Origin: Scalesia atractyloides
Taxonomy: Eukaryota; Streptophyta; Magnoliopsida; Asterales; Asteraceae
Assembly: GCA_947069175.1 (NCBI GenBank)
Contig: CAMTDV010000022.1
Span: 40,405,027-40,469,026 of the forward strand
Length of the DNA: 64,000 nucleotides
Reading direction: 5' to 3'
Part shown: positions 33,768 to 44,124 of the stretch, in pieces
Numbering within the stretch: position 1 is the first letter of the stretch
How the letters are laid out: the number at the start of each line of letters is the position of its first letter
Notes under the pieces: generated by a model
The model's database searches: none
Seen by the model: only the letters and a program-made list of their open reading frames with translations
Told to the model about the DNA's origin: nothing
Program-made: the position numbers and the translations under genes

Positions 33768-34310
33768 CTAGCTGCGCGTCGCGTATCTGTTCGGGAACCC
33801 AGAATGAATTGTGAACTGTAGTGCTCGTACCCGACGAGGTTTCAAGTGCTCCTTCCGACTGAGGGCATCGGCTACTACGTTAGCTTTACCCGGATGATAC
33901 CGAATGGCACATTCATAATTGTTCAGGAGTTCGACCCAGCGATGCTGTCGCATGTTCAACTCCTTCTGGTCAAAAATATGTTGGAGGCTCTTGGTGATCC
34001 GTGTAGATTGTGCACCTTGTTCCATATAGATAGTATCTCCAAATATTAAGTGCAAACACAACTACTCCCAATTCCAAGTCATGTGTCGTGTAGTTCTTCT
34101 CGTGGACCTTCAACTCTCGGGATGCATACGCAATGACCTTATCACGTTGCATGAGCACACATCCCAATCCTTGAATGGAAGCGTCACAATATACCACAAA
34201 ATCATCCGTCCCCTCCGGAAAGGACAAAATGGGCGCACTGCAAAGCTTCTGCTTCAGTAATTGAAATGCTGCTTCCTGTTTGTCACCCCAAGCATACTTG
34301 GTGCCCTTCT
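33768..34310 (-). pseudogene. RNase H domain of element D
   Basis: SFPEGTDDFVVYCDAS (Asp), GLGCVLMQRDKVIAYASREL, HDLELGVVVFAL, CTIYTDHQ (Asp), then after a frameshift LQHIFDQKELNMRQ, RYHPGKANVVADALSRKE and RRVRALQF. The two ORFs overlap out of frame at about 33970-34061. Confidence 0.87.
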
Positions 34311-35187
34311 GAGTGAGATGGTAAGCGGTTGTGCGATCTTGGAAAATCCCTCGATGAAACGTCTGTAGTAACCAGCCAAACCCTAAAATTGGCGGATCTT
34401 TGTCGGTGTCCTGGGTGCTTCCCAGTTCTTGATAGCATCGAACTGAACTTCCCGAATCCAGAAATCACACTTCGAAAACTTGGCATATAGTTTCTCCTAT
34501 TGAAGTAGTTCCAGCAATAATCGCAGATGCTCTGCATGTTCTTCTTCACCCTTAGAGTAGATGAGTATATCATCGATGAACACGATGACAAACTTGTCGA
34601 GATACGGCTTACACACGCGGTTCATGAGGTCCATGAACACCTCGGGTGCATTGGTGAGACCGAAGGGCATGACCAAGAACTCATAATGGCCATACCGAGT
34701 GCGAAATGTCATCTTGGAGATATCCTCCTCCCTAACGCGTAGCTGGTGATAACCGGACGTAGATCAATCTTGGAGTAGTAGCTTGACCCTTGAAGCTAGT
34801 CAAAAAGATCGTCGATGCGAGGTAATGGGTATCGGTTCTTGACGGTAACCTTATTGAGTCAATGCACATGCGGAAGGTCCCGTCCTTCTTCTTGACAAAA
34901 AGGACCGGAGCTCCCCATGGCGAAGTACTGGGTCGGATAAATCCTTTTTCCAACAATTCCTGAAATTGGGTAGACAGCTCTTGCAGCTCTGCTGGAGCTA
35001 AGCGGTACGGGGCCTTGGCGATAGGAGTCGCATGGTTGGCCAATTTGATTTCAAACTCCACATGTCGATATGGTGGCAGGACCGGGTAACTCCTCTGGAA
35101 ACACATCAGGAAACTCACGGATGAGGGGGATATCTTCAATCCGCTTCTCGTCCTTAGACTGCTCGGTGACCAGTTCGAGCAAAGCAA
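34311..35187 (-). pseudogene. Reverse transcriptase of element D
   Basis: YRLAPAELQELSTQF, SPWGAPVLFVKKKDG, FRTRYGHYEFLVMPFGLTNAP, VFMDLMNRVCKPYLDK and the catalytic FIDDILIYSK. A TAG at 34497-34499 after LLELLQ is at the same codon as the TAG in element A. Just after it about 51 bp (the FLGH to DPAKI stretch) are deleted at about 34440. Frameshifts at about 34860 and 34760 break the upstream part. Confidence 0.9.
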
Positions 35188-35625
35188 AAGAGTTCTTCTT
35201 CCGAAGATACTTCTGAGCTTGCATGTAAGAGATGATGTTCGTGACGACGCCTGCCTTCTCGCCTTGCACCATCAAGACTTCGTCGTTAGAGAGCGGAATA
35301 CGGATAGCTTTCTCGAAACAGAGAACTTCAGCTCGGACGTCGGATAGCCTGTCCATTCGGCTACCACATCAAAACTACCCAGAGTAGTTGTCATCAGATC
35401 AATGGTAAAGGTGTGACCCGCGAGTTTCAGTTGACAACCGGTCACTAGGTGAGTCACATTTACAGATTTACCATCGGCTAGTTCTATGACGTAAGGGGTC
35501 TTTAGGGGTTTAGGTATGAGATTTAGGTTCTTTCTAAAAGACTCATATATAAAACTCTTATCCGCACCCGTATCAAAAAGTACACTAGCAAAATGATCGT
35601 TAAGTGGAAACTTACCGGTGACCAC
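35188..35625 (-). pseudogene. Aspartic protease of element D
   Basis: TGKFPLNDHFASVLFDTGADKSFI with the intact DTGA active site, then ELADGKSV, VTGCQLKLAGHTF and SFDVVAEW. A frameshift near 35355 follows, after which SDVRAEVLCFEKAIRIPLS continues in the frame of 35051-35356 to FPDVFPEELPG. It is the better preserved protease of the two family-A elements. Confidence 0.88.
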
Positions 35626-36905
35626 ATTCGAGTCGTTTCTAGCCTCTCTGCGGCCTAGCGCGAATGCACGTCCATTGGCACCTCCTGTGCCACCATTTCC
35701 ATTGTTGCCATTATTGTTATTGTTGTTGTTGTTGTTGTTCCCACCATTGTTGTTGTTGCAAAGTTGCGGGCAGTCTCGCTTGAAATGGGCAGTTCTACCG
35801 CACTGATAGCATTCCCGGTTATTACCCTGCTGTTGACCCTGGTGCTGGTTCTGAATTTTGTCGTGACATAATTCCCCGCGACAATCCTTTGCCGCGTGTC
35901 CTACTTTGCCACATCGTTGGCAGCGATTTCCGGCGCAAGGGCCGTGATGATGGAGGTTACAACGATTACATTGCGGCTTTCAACCGCATAGCCGCTCCAG
36001 TTCTGGGTGTTGTTGGCAGACTGATTGTTGTGACCCCGATTGTTGTTGAAGTTGTTGGACCGCTTCTGGTTTCCTTGTTGTGGCTGGGCTGATGAAGACT
36101 GTCGAGCAGGTGAGTCTTCAAATTTCCTTTTGTTATCAGGGACAATTTCCGCTACACCCCTAGGTGGCAAGTTCCTTTGCTCCACCGCCTTATCGGTGAG
36201 TTTATGCGCCAGCCTAATCGCTTGATGCTCCGTCGTAGGGTTGCTAGACATTACCATGCCCTGGATCTCAGGGACCAGACCCCAAGATAAAACTCAAGCC
36301 GTTTATCGACGGTGTTAGCCAAATCGGGACAAAGGAACACCATATCATGATGTCTTGCCGTGTACGCTTCAATTTCTGACCCGACCATCTTGTGGTTCCA
36401 TAACGCTTGTTCCAATTGCTGAACTCTGTCCATCGGACAGTATTCCTCCTTGATTAGAGCTTTGAATTGGTCCAGGCCATTGCGTTCGCCGCAACAAGTC
36501 CACACGTTTGGACTTGTGCGTTCCACCAGGTTAATGCCCCATCTTCCAATGTCGAGGCAGCATACTTGACCTTATTAGCTTCAAGGCAATTGCACATTTC
36601 GAAAACCGATTCAGACTTTTCAATCCAACGGACCAGTCCTATGGGTCCTTCAACTCCCGTGAACTTGCTCGGTTTCGCATCAAGGAACATCTTGTAGGGG
36701 TTAAGACCCCCTCCTGAGGATAGAGGATAGGTAGTCAGCGAGAAAGTCTACTAGCCCAACTATTAGATTTTCCCATGAAAATTTAATAATGGTTACCTGC
36801 TGGTGGGTTAGGAACACCTGCCAGAGCAGCATTCACGTGTTGTTGGATTAAAGCGGCCAATTCTTCAGCTGACATGTTGAGATTTCCGAGGCGACCGGTT
36901 GCCAT
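35626..36905 (-). pseudogene. gag: gag of element D with intron
   Basis: Exon 1 (36905-36797) starts MATGRLGNLNM and encodes EELAALIQQHVNAALAG. After the 83-bp intron exon 2 gives LNPYKMFLDAKPSKF, PIGLVRWIEKSE and ALTWWNAQVQ. A frameshift near 36480 moves the frame to FKALIKEEYCP and EFYLGVWSLRS; another near 36270 to SNPTTEHQAIRLAHKL. Two knuckles follow: the first frameshifted near 35990, the second (CYQCGRTAHFKRDC) near 35790-35750. A GTT-rich (Asn) tract is at 35700-35757. Unlike element A, the start ATG is present. Confidence 0.87.
36714..36796 (-). other. Apparent 83-bp intron in gag of element D
   Basis: On the minus strand, donor CAG|GTAACC at 36796 and acceptor ATCCTCAG at 36714. 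It has the same length and position as 6360-6442 in element A, and the same frame is preserved on removal. The unspliced frame ends at a TAA four codons into the intron. Confidence 0.65.
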
Positions 36906-37163
36906 TTCAGATCTTCGAACACAACACAAACACACACCGATAAGTATATATCCAATATAGTCATCATATTCCACACTTAAATGATCACACAATTTATGTC
37001 AACCCAACAAATTAAACAATCAAAAGGAATATTCGATTAAATAAATTGCAATGTCTCAAAAAATACCAACCAAACATCTCAGTTTAATTATAAAATTTTC
37101 AAGTTCAAACATAAGTGGAAACAAACAAACTAAAGGAAGCAAAACGGAGATTGGCGAGACGAG

Positions 37164-37806
37164 TTAGTCATCTATGTCTCCATCTCCCAAGTCGCTATCA
37201 CTGCCGTCTTCCTCTTCAGCGTTTTCAGCTTCAACAGCCAGGTCCTATTCCGGCTCTTCTTCCTCCGGATCCTCCTCCGGGTCTTCCTCTGGATCCTCCT
37301 CTTCGTCCTCTACCGGCGCTGGAGGGGCCGGTGCTGGTGCGGGTACTGGGATAGGTGGTGCTTGGTTCTGCTCCAGTTCGTGAATCCTCCAACTGGACTC
37401 AAGAACTCTGTCTTCGAGCCAGTCGGCCCTCAGCCGCTCAGCACGAAGGTCCTTAGCTAAAATGTTTCGAACTCTCTTATTCTCATATTGCTCTTCCTCG
37501 AGCTCTCCAGTTTTACCAGTCAGCTGACGTATCAACCAACCCTGTGCTTCAATAGTCTCTTGCATTCTCTCCAGCTGTTCATGTTGTTTCCTTAGCACAA
37601 CTCTAAGTAGATCGTCCCCCACTCCTGAAGAGTTGACCGGTTTGGCCGGTACAGCGGTGGTTGGACGGGAGGACGACTCCCCTCCTAGAGCGAGTCTTTT
37701 CCTGGCAGCTGAGGTGTCTCCACGCCACGAGGTGGTGAGGTTCGACCATGGGTGCCTTCCCCGGCGCCTTTGATTGTCGAGATCAGTTGGATGATGATGA
37801 TGACAT
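37164..37806 (-). pseudogene. Extra 5' ORF: acidic coiled-coil protein (element D)
   Basis: A counterpart of 5374-5988. ATG plus TCA codons at 37806, a TGA at codon 8 and a one-base loss near 37735 break the N-terminus. The 125-codon open stretch 37622-37245 reads QHEQLERMQETIEAQGW, LTGKTGELEEEQYENK, RLRADWLEDRVLESSWR, a P/A tract and EEDPEED repeats. It hits TAG at about 37243, after which the original frame goes on to DSDLGDGDIDD and TAA at 37164. Conservation of the heptad-like region between copies suggests past selection. ORFs 37115-37354 and 37174-37383 plus are antisense shadows. Confidence 0.7.
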
Positions 37807-37850
37807 AGCCTGCTGGGTTGGTGTAGTTAGTTACAAGTTGCGTATATCAC

Positions 37851-37875
37851 AATATATATATATATATATATATAT
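37851..37875. repeat. (TA)n microsatellite in leader of element D
   Basis: A TA dinucleotide tract between the coiled-coil ORF start and the PBS. Confidence 0.9.
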
Positions 37876-37994
37876 AACAATTGTAGTATAACACATAACA
37901 AGATATCACAGTTCGGTGCCAACTAAGTCTAGTGTCGTGTAACAGCTATAGTTTAGGTCTACTTTAAATGCAAACCTGGTTGTCTATAGCTAGA

Positions 37995-38007
37995 GGCTCT
38001 GATACCA
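37995..38007 (-). other. Primer binding site of element D
   Basis: Minus strand TGGTATCAGAGCC, a perfect match to the tRNA-iMet complement, 3 bp from the LTR at 38011. Confidence 0.9.
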
Positions 38008-38010
38008 ATC

Positions 38011-40650
38011 TTTCACACCCTCAATTTCCACTTGCGGAGTATTACCGCGAGGTGTGTGATCAAACCAGAATCCCAGACACTAGCAATATCGAACGACTCT
38101 ATATGATTTATTTAAACGTTTTCCAAAAACATTTGTTGTAAACATTCATAGTCATTTTCTAAATATCATAGTTTCAAAGTTTAGCGGAAGCATTAAAGTA
38201 AAGTAACGGGTGCCAACATAAACGCCAAAACGAAAATCCCAAAAATTATTCGTAAATAAAGACTCGATAAAAATGTCTTGATCAAATGCAAGTGAGTGCA
38301 CCTAGCGCTCCTAGCGTCCTGAGAAACATGCAAAGATAAAGTGTCAACATTAAAGAAGAGTGAGTTCACAGGTTTTTATAAGTTCACGAGTTCGATTTAA
38401 AAGATTGTTTTCCCGCTATCCCTAACCCGGGATAACGACATAGTCCCATTATTCCTAACCTGGAATAATAATGTTGGTTCGTAAATAAGTTCAATGTTAA
38501 CATGTAGGTAGCGAGCCTAAAGTTACGTCACATAAAAGTTCACGATCGAAGCTGACTGTTGTTGCCTCACTGTTGCCAGGTCTATCACTGATCATGGCGA
38601 AACTTAGGCCAAATTAATCACCCGTTGACCATTCCTGGTCGGCTAGCGCGACTAGCTCGGGTGGGGCTTGTCGGGCCCAGTAGTACTACTATGATTCTCC
38701 GATATTTAACCCAATACTAACGATCCGAGAGTTGGTTGAGGACTTCCGTGATAAAGCTACTTAGTGACCATAACGTATATTAACATTAAATTAGATATCG
38801 AGTAGTTAACGGCGTTAATTTCGCATAACGTAAAAAGATTGAGTTGTAGAGCGTATACATGTTTCTCCCCCTGTTGTTCAAAACCAGATAAAATATGGGC
38901 CGTGAACTCACCTTAAATTGCTCAGTTAGAATAACGCAAAAGAGCAAATGATGGAACCGCTAATCGCGTCCTACATGTCAACCATTTAAAGTTAGTGTGT
39001 GAACACACTAACACAAAACCCTACGCATAACTAACACATAGTACGGCACACGTAATAACCAATTCGAAACTATAATCATACATGCAAAGTATAACCATAC
39101 AAAATAATGATCAAACCAACTTGTCATAAACACAGATTAAGTCATACAACACTTAGGTACACACAAACGCAAGTTATCATGTTTTAGCTTGCACGCTCAT
39201 AACTGGACTGTTTTCGACGATTTTTATAAAATAGTTCCAACGTTCCAAAAATTCCAATTGTTTTATAGGAAGTGTCAATTAGAATGTAGAATTTTGTGTA
39301 AAATTTTCAAATCCTAAATCTTTAAGAATTATTTATGAACATTTATATACTTGGCTGTAGTCAGATTCGTCGCTTTCTGACTGCAGTCTACGAGAAAAAT
39401 TATTTAAAAATCATCGTTCATCCAATTAAAAAATTCCAAAGGGAGATTTTCGGAAATTCTTGTCTCCAGTTACTGTCCAAATTTCGTGACCTAACACCAT
39501 ACAGACTATGAGATCCAACTCAATAAACAACCTGCAAATTCTGCAGAATTTACGCAGCTTCAGCTGGTGCACTAAATGACCATTAAAAAATAGCAAACAA
39601 CCTCCGAAAAATTTGAATCTGGCACCATTTGAAGCTTTTTTAAAAAATACACGTTTTAGGTCTCAGAAAATCCACTTTTCAATAAATAATGATCAGGTTA
39701 CAGCCAACTGAAGTTTGCTGTAAATGTTAATCAGCTTACTGTTTTCGACTTTATCACATTAGAACATGTTTTAAACGGTCATGACGTTTAGTTGTATTGA
39801 TTTACAGCAAGTTAACTTGTCAAATATCATCATATATATCAATATTCATGCAAACCCTAATTATATATCATGATCTTTATCGATAAAACGCAGCCTACGA
39901 TTTTAGTATTCAACATATCATCACAACCGCAAAGATTCGCATATTCATCCGAACTAATCATATACCACAACACTTTTTTTTTCATACTAATAATCATACA
40001 AGCACATAATGATGATCAAGATTACACAAAACATAGTGTGAATCGCAATACAATTAAACCCTAACCTTGAAACGATGATGATTAGCGAATCGGGACAAGC
40101 TTGGAATCGATCCGAGAAGCGTAGTTTGCGCGACCGTGAGAGACGGGGGGGCTGCCGTCGCACTCTTCTAGAGATTAGGGTTTTGATTATTTTTTTTTAA
40201 AACATCCCATTCATACATACATATACATAAGGGGCGGTTTGGGTTATTCCTTGGGCCGCAAGGGTGGGGTGGCGGGTTGGGCTTGTGTTCGCAAGGGGGG
40301 TGTGGGTGGGGGTTGGGCTTGTGTGGTCACAAGGTCGACACGTTTCGCGGCTCGGTTCGGTTCGGCTATTTATTTATTTTTATTTTTTTTACAATTCGGT
40401 AAAATAAGGCTTATAACTAATAAATCGCGAAATCAAAGCATGATACAATAATCTACAAGCGTCTAATAACACATAGCACGTAATTCAGATACAATCCGTC
40501 TAATAACACATAGCACGTAATTCACCCAATAGGTTCACAAAGTTAGCGTAGTTATTGTGAGCGTGTAATTTAATTCTCTGAATTAAATCAGCTAGGAAGA
40601 ATAACAATAAAGTAGCGCGTTTAAGACACCTGAAAAGCCAGGATGTCACA
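38011..40650 (-). repeat. 5' LTR of element D (element orientation)
   Basis: Starts TTTCACACCC on plus (the other LTR has TGTCACACCC) and ends GGATGTCACA at 40650; 2640 bp. It contains the stem-loop at 39355-39386 with one arm mismatch and two hairpin units at about 38413-38470. ORFs 39870-40064 and 40239-40451 are chance frames. TTGGG follows. Confidence 0.92.
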
Positions 40651-40655
40651 TTGGG
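40651..40655. repeat. Target-site duplication of element D (right copy, TTGGG)
   Basis: Matches 29543-29547; the copia RT frame resumes after it. Confidence 0.9.
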
Positions 40656-41575
40656 TCTACCAACGGTCGAATGTGCAAAGAATTCGAACAGGTTATGCAG
40701 GAGAAGTTCGAGATGAGCGCTATGGGAGAAATGACTTTCTTTTTAGGTTTGCAGGTTCAGCAATCAAAGGAAGGGATCTTTATCCATCAAACCAAGTACG
40801 TCGGGGATATTATCAAGCGATTTCAGAAGGATGACTCAAAGCCGTTGGGAACTCCATTAGCTCAAATCATGGGATTACTCCAGACGGAATGGGTGAACAT
40901 GGGGAACCATCTCTCTACCGTGCTATGATCGGATCTCTCATGTATCTCTCTTCTTCAAGACCCGATATAATGTACACAACATGTCTTTTGGCGCTATCAG
41001 TCTAGTCCGAAAGTTTCTCATTTGATGGCTGTGAAAGGATCTTTCGTTATTGAAATGGTCGCCCGGACACTGGTCTATGGTACCCTAAGGATGATAACTT
41101 TGATCTGATAGCATTCAGTGATTCTGATCATGGCGGCTGCAAAATCGATGCAAAGTCAACAACAGCGGGATGTCAGTTCTTGGGAAATTGCCTAGTCACA
41201 TGGCAATGCAAGAAGCAGACTTGTGTAGCTACATCAACATGTGAGGCTGAGTATATTTCAGCTTCTAGTTGCTGCTCTCAGGTTCTATGGATTCAACAGC
41301 AAATGCGCGACTACGGTTTTGAATTTCTCTCTACTCCTATTTTTGTTGATAACGAAGCTGCTTTACAGATCACTCGGAATCCGGTACAGCACTCAAAAAC
41401 AAAACACATTGAGATGAAGTATAATTTAATACGAGATTGTTATGAAAAGAAACTTATCAATGTTGTTAAAATCCATACCAATCACCAACGTGCCGACCTT
41501 TTTACCAAAGCTTTTGACAAATCTCGTTTTGATTATCTACTTTTGGTAAATGGCATCAAGGTGAAAACCGAGTAA
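40656..41575 (+). pseudogene. Copia RT C-terminal part and RNase H
   Basis: After the insertion: STNGRMCKEFEQVMQEKFEM, MTFFLGLQVQQSKEGIFIHQTKY, RAMIGSLMYLSSSRPDI, then RNase H with FSDSDHGGC, GNCLVTWQCKKQ, STCEAEYISASSC, HIEMKYNLIRDCY and HTNHQRADLFTKAFD, ending TAA at 41573-41575. ORF 41180-41575 (131 codons) is the intact RNase H end. Frameshifts at about 40880, 40930 and 41000-41090 break the middle. Confidence 0.9.
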
Positions 41576-43388
41576 CTCAACTATGGCTAAACATTTCTAC
41601 ATATTTTTCTAAAAATCTAAAACTACAAACAGATTTTCCAATTTTCTTAGTTTTATATTTTACGGCAGAAATTTTTAAGAAAATACAAAAATATATCTTT
41701 TACTTATTTACCTTCTATATTTAAGGGGGAGAAAATTATAAAAAAATACAAAAACAATAGAAAACCAAAAAGTCAAAAATGAGTTTCTTGGATAAGTTGA
41801 AGATGAAGAAATACATCGGTAAATTTGTCAGAAATGGTTAAAAGCATAGAAAGAAGATTGATATATAACTCTACTTATGATGTATCGGTAGGCTCATAAT
41901 CAGACTAAAATGTATAGGTTGATATAAACATAACAGACAGAATGCCAGGTGGGAACCATTCATTGGCATATGGTCTTGGTACCGAAATTTCGTTTGATAT
42001 AGTGCCGAGGTTTTGAGATATACGGTCTTTATGCTGACTTATCATCTGGGTATCATGGTTGAATCTTCTATCCGAAAAACAATGGTGACGAATGTCTAGA
42101 ACTTCCATGATACCATACATACATGTACATACTGCATACGACCATCAATAAGTGATAAAAAATTTCACATCCCCAAAATAAGTGATAAAATATCACAACT
42201 TTATGCGCGAGCTAAGTTCGTCTATTTGTCGGTATGATGGTACTAACCTTTTCACGGACTTACTCCTATGCCCTGCATGCATATGAAAATCACGTTCCTC
42301 ATCAATAAGTGATTGAATCACATAGGGCTTGTTTTCAATCAAAATAAGTGAGTATCTCACATCATATATATACGTCAAAACAGATGATAAAGCAGTATAC
42401 TCACCGGTAAGATTTTCTCTCGTGCATATCTTGATACAGGAATGTGTCGTGAAGTGGTTGAACACCGGCTAGTAAGTATAAATGATACCCTAATCATATC
42501 TCCTAATCATAATTACATCTGATAAGTCGAGCTTACCCGGAAAACAATACCGATAATCATAGTTGAATACTTATCCGTTTAATTTTGAATTTTAAGCCAA
42601 ATATCGTTTTGACAAAGATTAAAAAAGCTGGTATGATTCTCTTACCTTGAAACTCGAAAAAGATTGTTCGATAAATACATAGTTTATCTGTATGTTTTTT
42701 ATTTTAAGTCTAGTCTACTTATTTGCTTATAATATTTCATTTTGAAAGTTAGCCATAGTTGAGTCTCAAAAGTTTTCTACAAGATACGCTCAGAAAACCA
42801 TTTGTTTGACATCGCAACTTCATAAAGTAATATTTTGCAACAGGTAACCCATCAAAGAAAACCAAAATCTGTTCAAAAGTACTTTTCCTAAACATATCTG
42901 TGTGATTTGTGTGGATATGTGAAAAGTTCAGTTTTGAAAAATAGGAATTCATACGAGTGTGTGTATCTCGTACGAATAAACCTGATCAGTTGTTTGACTT
43001 GGTCATTTGTTTACTCAAATGAGTTTTTCTACGTACGAATTAAGTGTTATTTGTATATTTGGTATTTCTTCGTTCAATGAATACATTCATACGGAAAAGT
43101 TATGATAAATTTTTCGTGTGTATTCCCTGATAAATTTATGTTCTAATTCTATATCTATTTATTGAGTACAGAATGGAACAAAAGAACATAAATGAAAACC
43201 AGCTACGAAGAGAACTGACAAGTCAGAAGAAGAAACATAAAAGATTTAATGTTTCTTAAAAGTTTGAAGACCTGATGCTCTATCAGTGGATAGTAGATCT
43301 TCAGGGGGAGTTTATTGATACTCCAAGTCATTCCAGTGTGAAGAACAAAGACCGAAGACTGAAGACCAAGCAACATCCAAGGGGAGTT
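41576..43388 (+). other. Copia 3' non-coding region with hairpin series and several PPTs
   Basis: 1.8 kb with no credible ORF (short minus-strand ORFs only). It holds three polypurine tracts (AAGGGGGAG at about 41723, CAGGGGGAGTTT at about 43299, CAAGGGGAGTTT at about 43377 next to the LTR) and four small stem-loops between 42152 and 42360. The region is conserved in the second copia copy (46540-48318), in contrast to its decayed coding part. Confidence 0.75.
42152..42360 (+). other. Series of four AATAAGTGA-type stem-loops
   Basis: Stem-loops at 42152-42168 (GTGA/TCAC), 42182-42196 (GTGATA-AAA-TATCAC), 42309-42321 (GTGATT-G-AATCAC) and 42348-42360 (GTGAG-TAT-CTCAC). Each stem is preceded by ATAA. 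The stems differ in sequence but stay complementary. Confidence 0.75.
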
Positions 43389-44077
43389 TGTTGATACACT
43401 TTTGTGTCTGTCGCTTGTTCTTAGTTACACTTGTAATTGTACGGTCTTTGCTCAAGTGTCTGTATAAGTTTTGTCGTGTTGACCAAATCAAGATATCCTT
43501 CTATCTTGGTTTCGTACGACATCTTAGTTAGTCTGTGTTAAATGGGTGCATGTGTGCATACCGTTGATTCTTGTGTACGTCATGTCTGTGACACGTTCTC
43601 TAAAGTAAGCATTCTATGTGAGTTAGAATGCTCCGTACGAGCAAGTTGCTCGTACGAGCCACATGCTCCGTACGAAGGAATCATTGTAAACAAGTTGGTT
43701 TACATGGTTCGTACGAACCATTCGCTTCATATGAACCAATTGCTTCGTACAAGCCTCTTTGGAGCAGTGCTTCGTAGGTAATAGAATGTTTCGTATGTCT
43801 GGTAACGTGCTTCGTACGAATGACCAGTATGGACACTATATAAGCAGACATGCACCTCTCAGTCAAGTTTCTGTCTATTGTTGTATGAGCATTGTTTGTA
43901 TATGTTTATACAAGAACACAGGCAGTTTGTTGAGTCGTATGAGCGTTGTTTGTATATGTTTGTACTTGTTCTCATCTCTTAATCAAGTTAGTGAATCTTT
44001 GGTTACCTCGTGTTCTTACTTTGCTTTGGTTTGCATGCATACTTGGATTCCGCACTCGTATGTGTGTTGCATGAACA
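43389..44077 (+). repeat. Copia LTR 1 (3' LTR of first copy, shared with second)
   Basis: TGTTGATACA to TGAACA, 689 bp, preceded by a PPT. TATA box TATATAA at 43837-43843. The U3 has at least six CGTACG-type palindromes between about 43636 and 43821. It is followed by the internal start of another copia copy, so it serves both copies. Confidence 0.85.
43837..43843 (+). promoter_or_regulatory. TATA box of copia LTR 1
   Basis: TATATAA followed by GCAGACATGC; the second LTR has CATATAAACAGACATGC at 48796-48812. Confidence 0.7.
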
Positions 44078-44124
44078 AGGAATAGGTTTAACTTGATCCT
44101 CAGGTGGACCTACAAACATGCTTG

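Larger units (their letters stand above)
29548..40650 (-). mobile_element. Ty3/gypsy element D (family A, second complete copy)
   Basis: An 11.1-kb element with LTRs 29548-32194 and 38011-40650, a perfect iMet-type PBS, the extra coiled-coil ORF, gag with the 83-bp intron, PR, RT, RNase H, IN and a doubled PPT. It is the same family as element A in inverted orientation, but with LTRs about 80 bp shorter and clear sequence divergence, so a different subfamily. The TTGGG duplication shows direct insertion into copia RT. Frameshifts and stops disable it. Its 364-codon IN ORF (32342-33436) is the longest intact ORF in the window. Confidence 0.93.
24404..44077 (+). mobile_element. Sirevirus-like Ty1/copia element, 5' truncated, interrupted by element D
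   Basis: Order gag, PR, IN, RT, RNase H is the Ty1/copia order. Two CCHC knuckles separated by a long charged linker, several polypurine tracts after pol and a structured 3' non-coding region fit Sireviruses (SIRE/Maximus). Coding parts are 24404-29547 and 40656-41575; the 3' LTR is 43389-44077. The 5' LTR, leader and gag N-terminus are missing at the junction with 24403. Stops and frameshifts make it non-autonomous. Confidence 0.85.

Noticed and set aside
36040..36225. Plus-strand ORFs opposite element D gag (35889-36697)
   Set aside because: Exact antisense of gag with no independent motif.
37115..37383. Plus-strand Ser- or Pro-rich ORFs
   Set aside because: Antisense of the acidic tail of the element D coiled-coil ORF.
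43542..44085. ORFs of 79 and 108 codons in copia LTR 1
   Set aside because: They overlap the TATA and U3 palindromes and are not kept in LTR 2 or in other frames.
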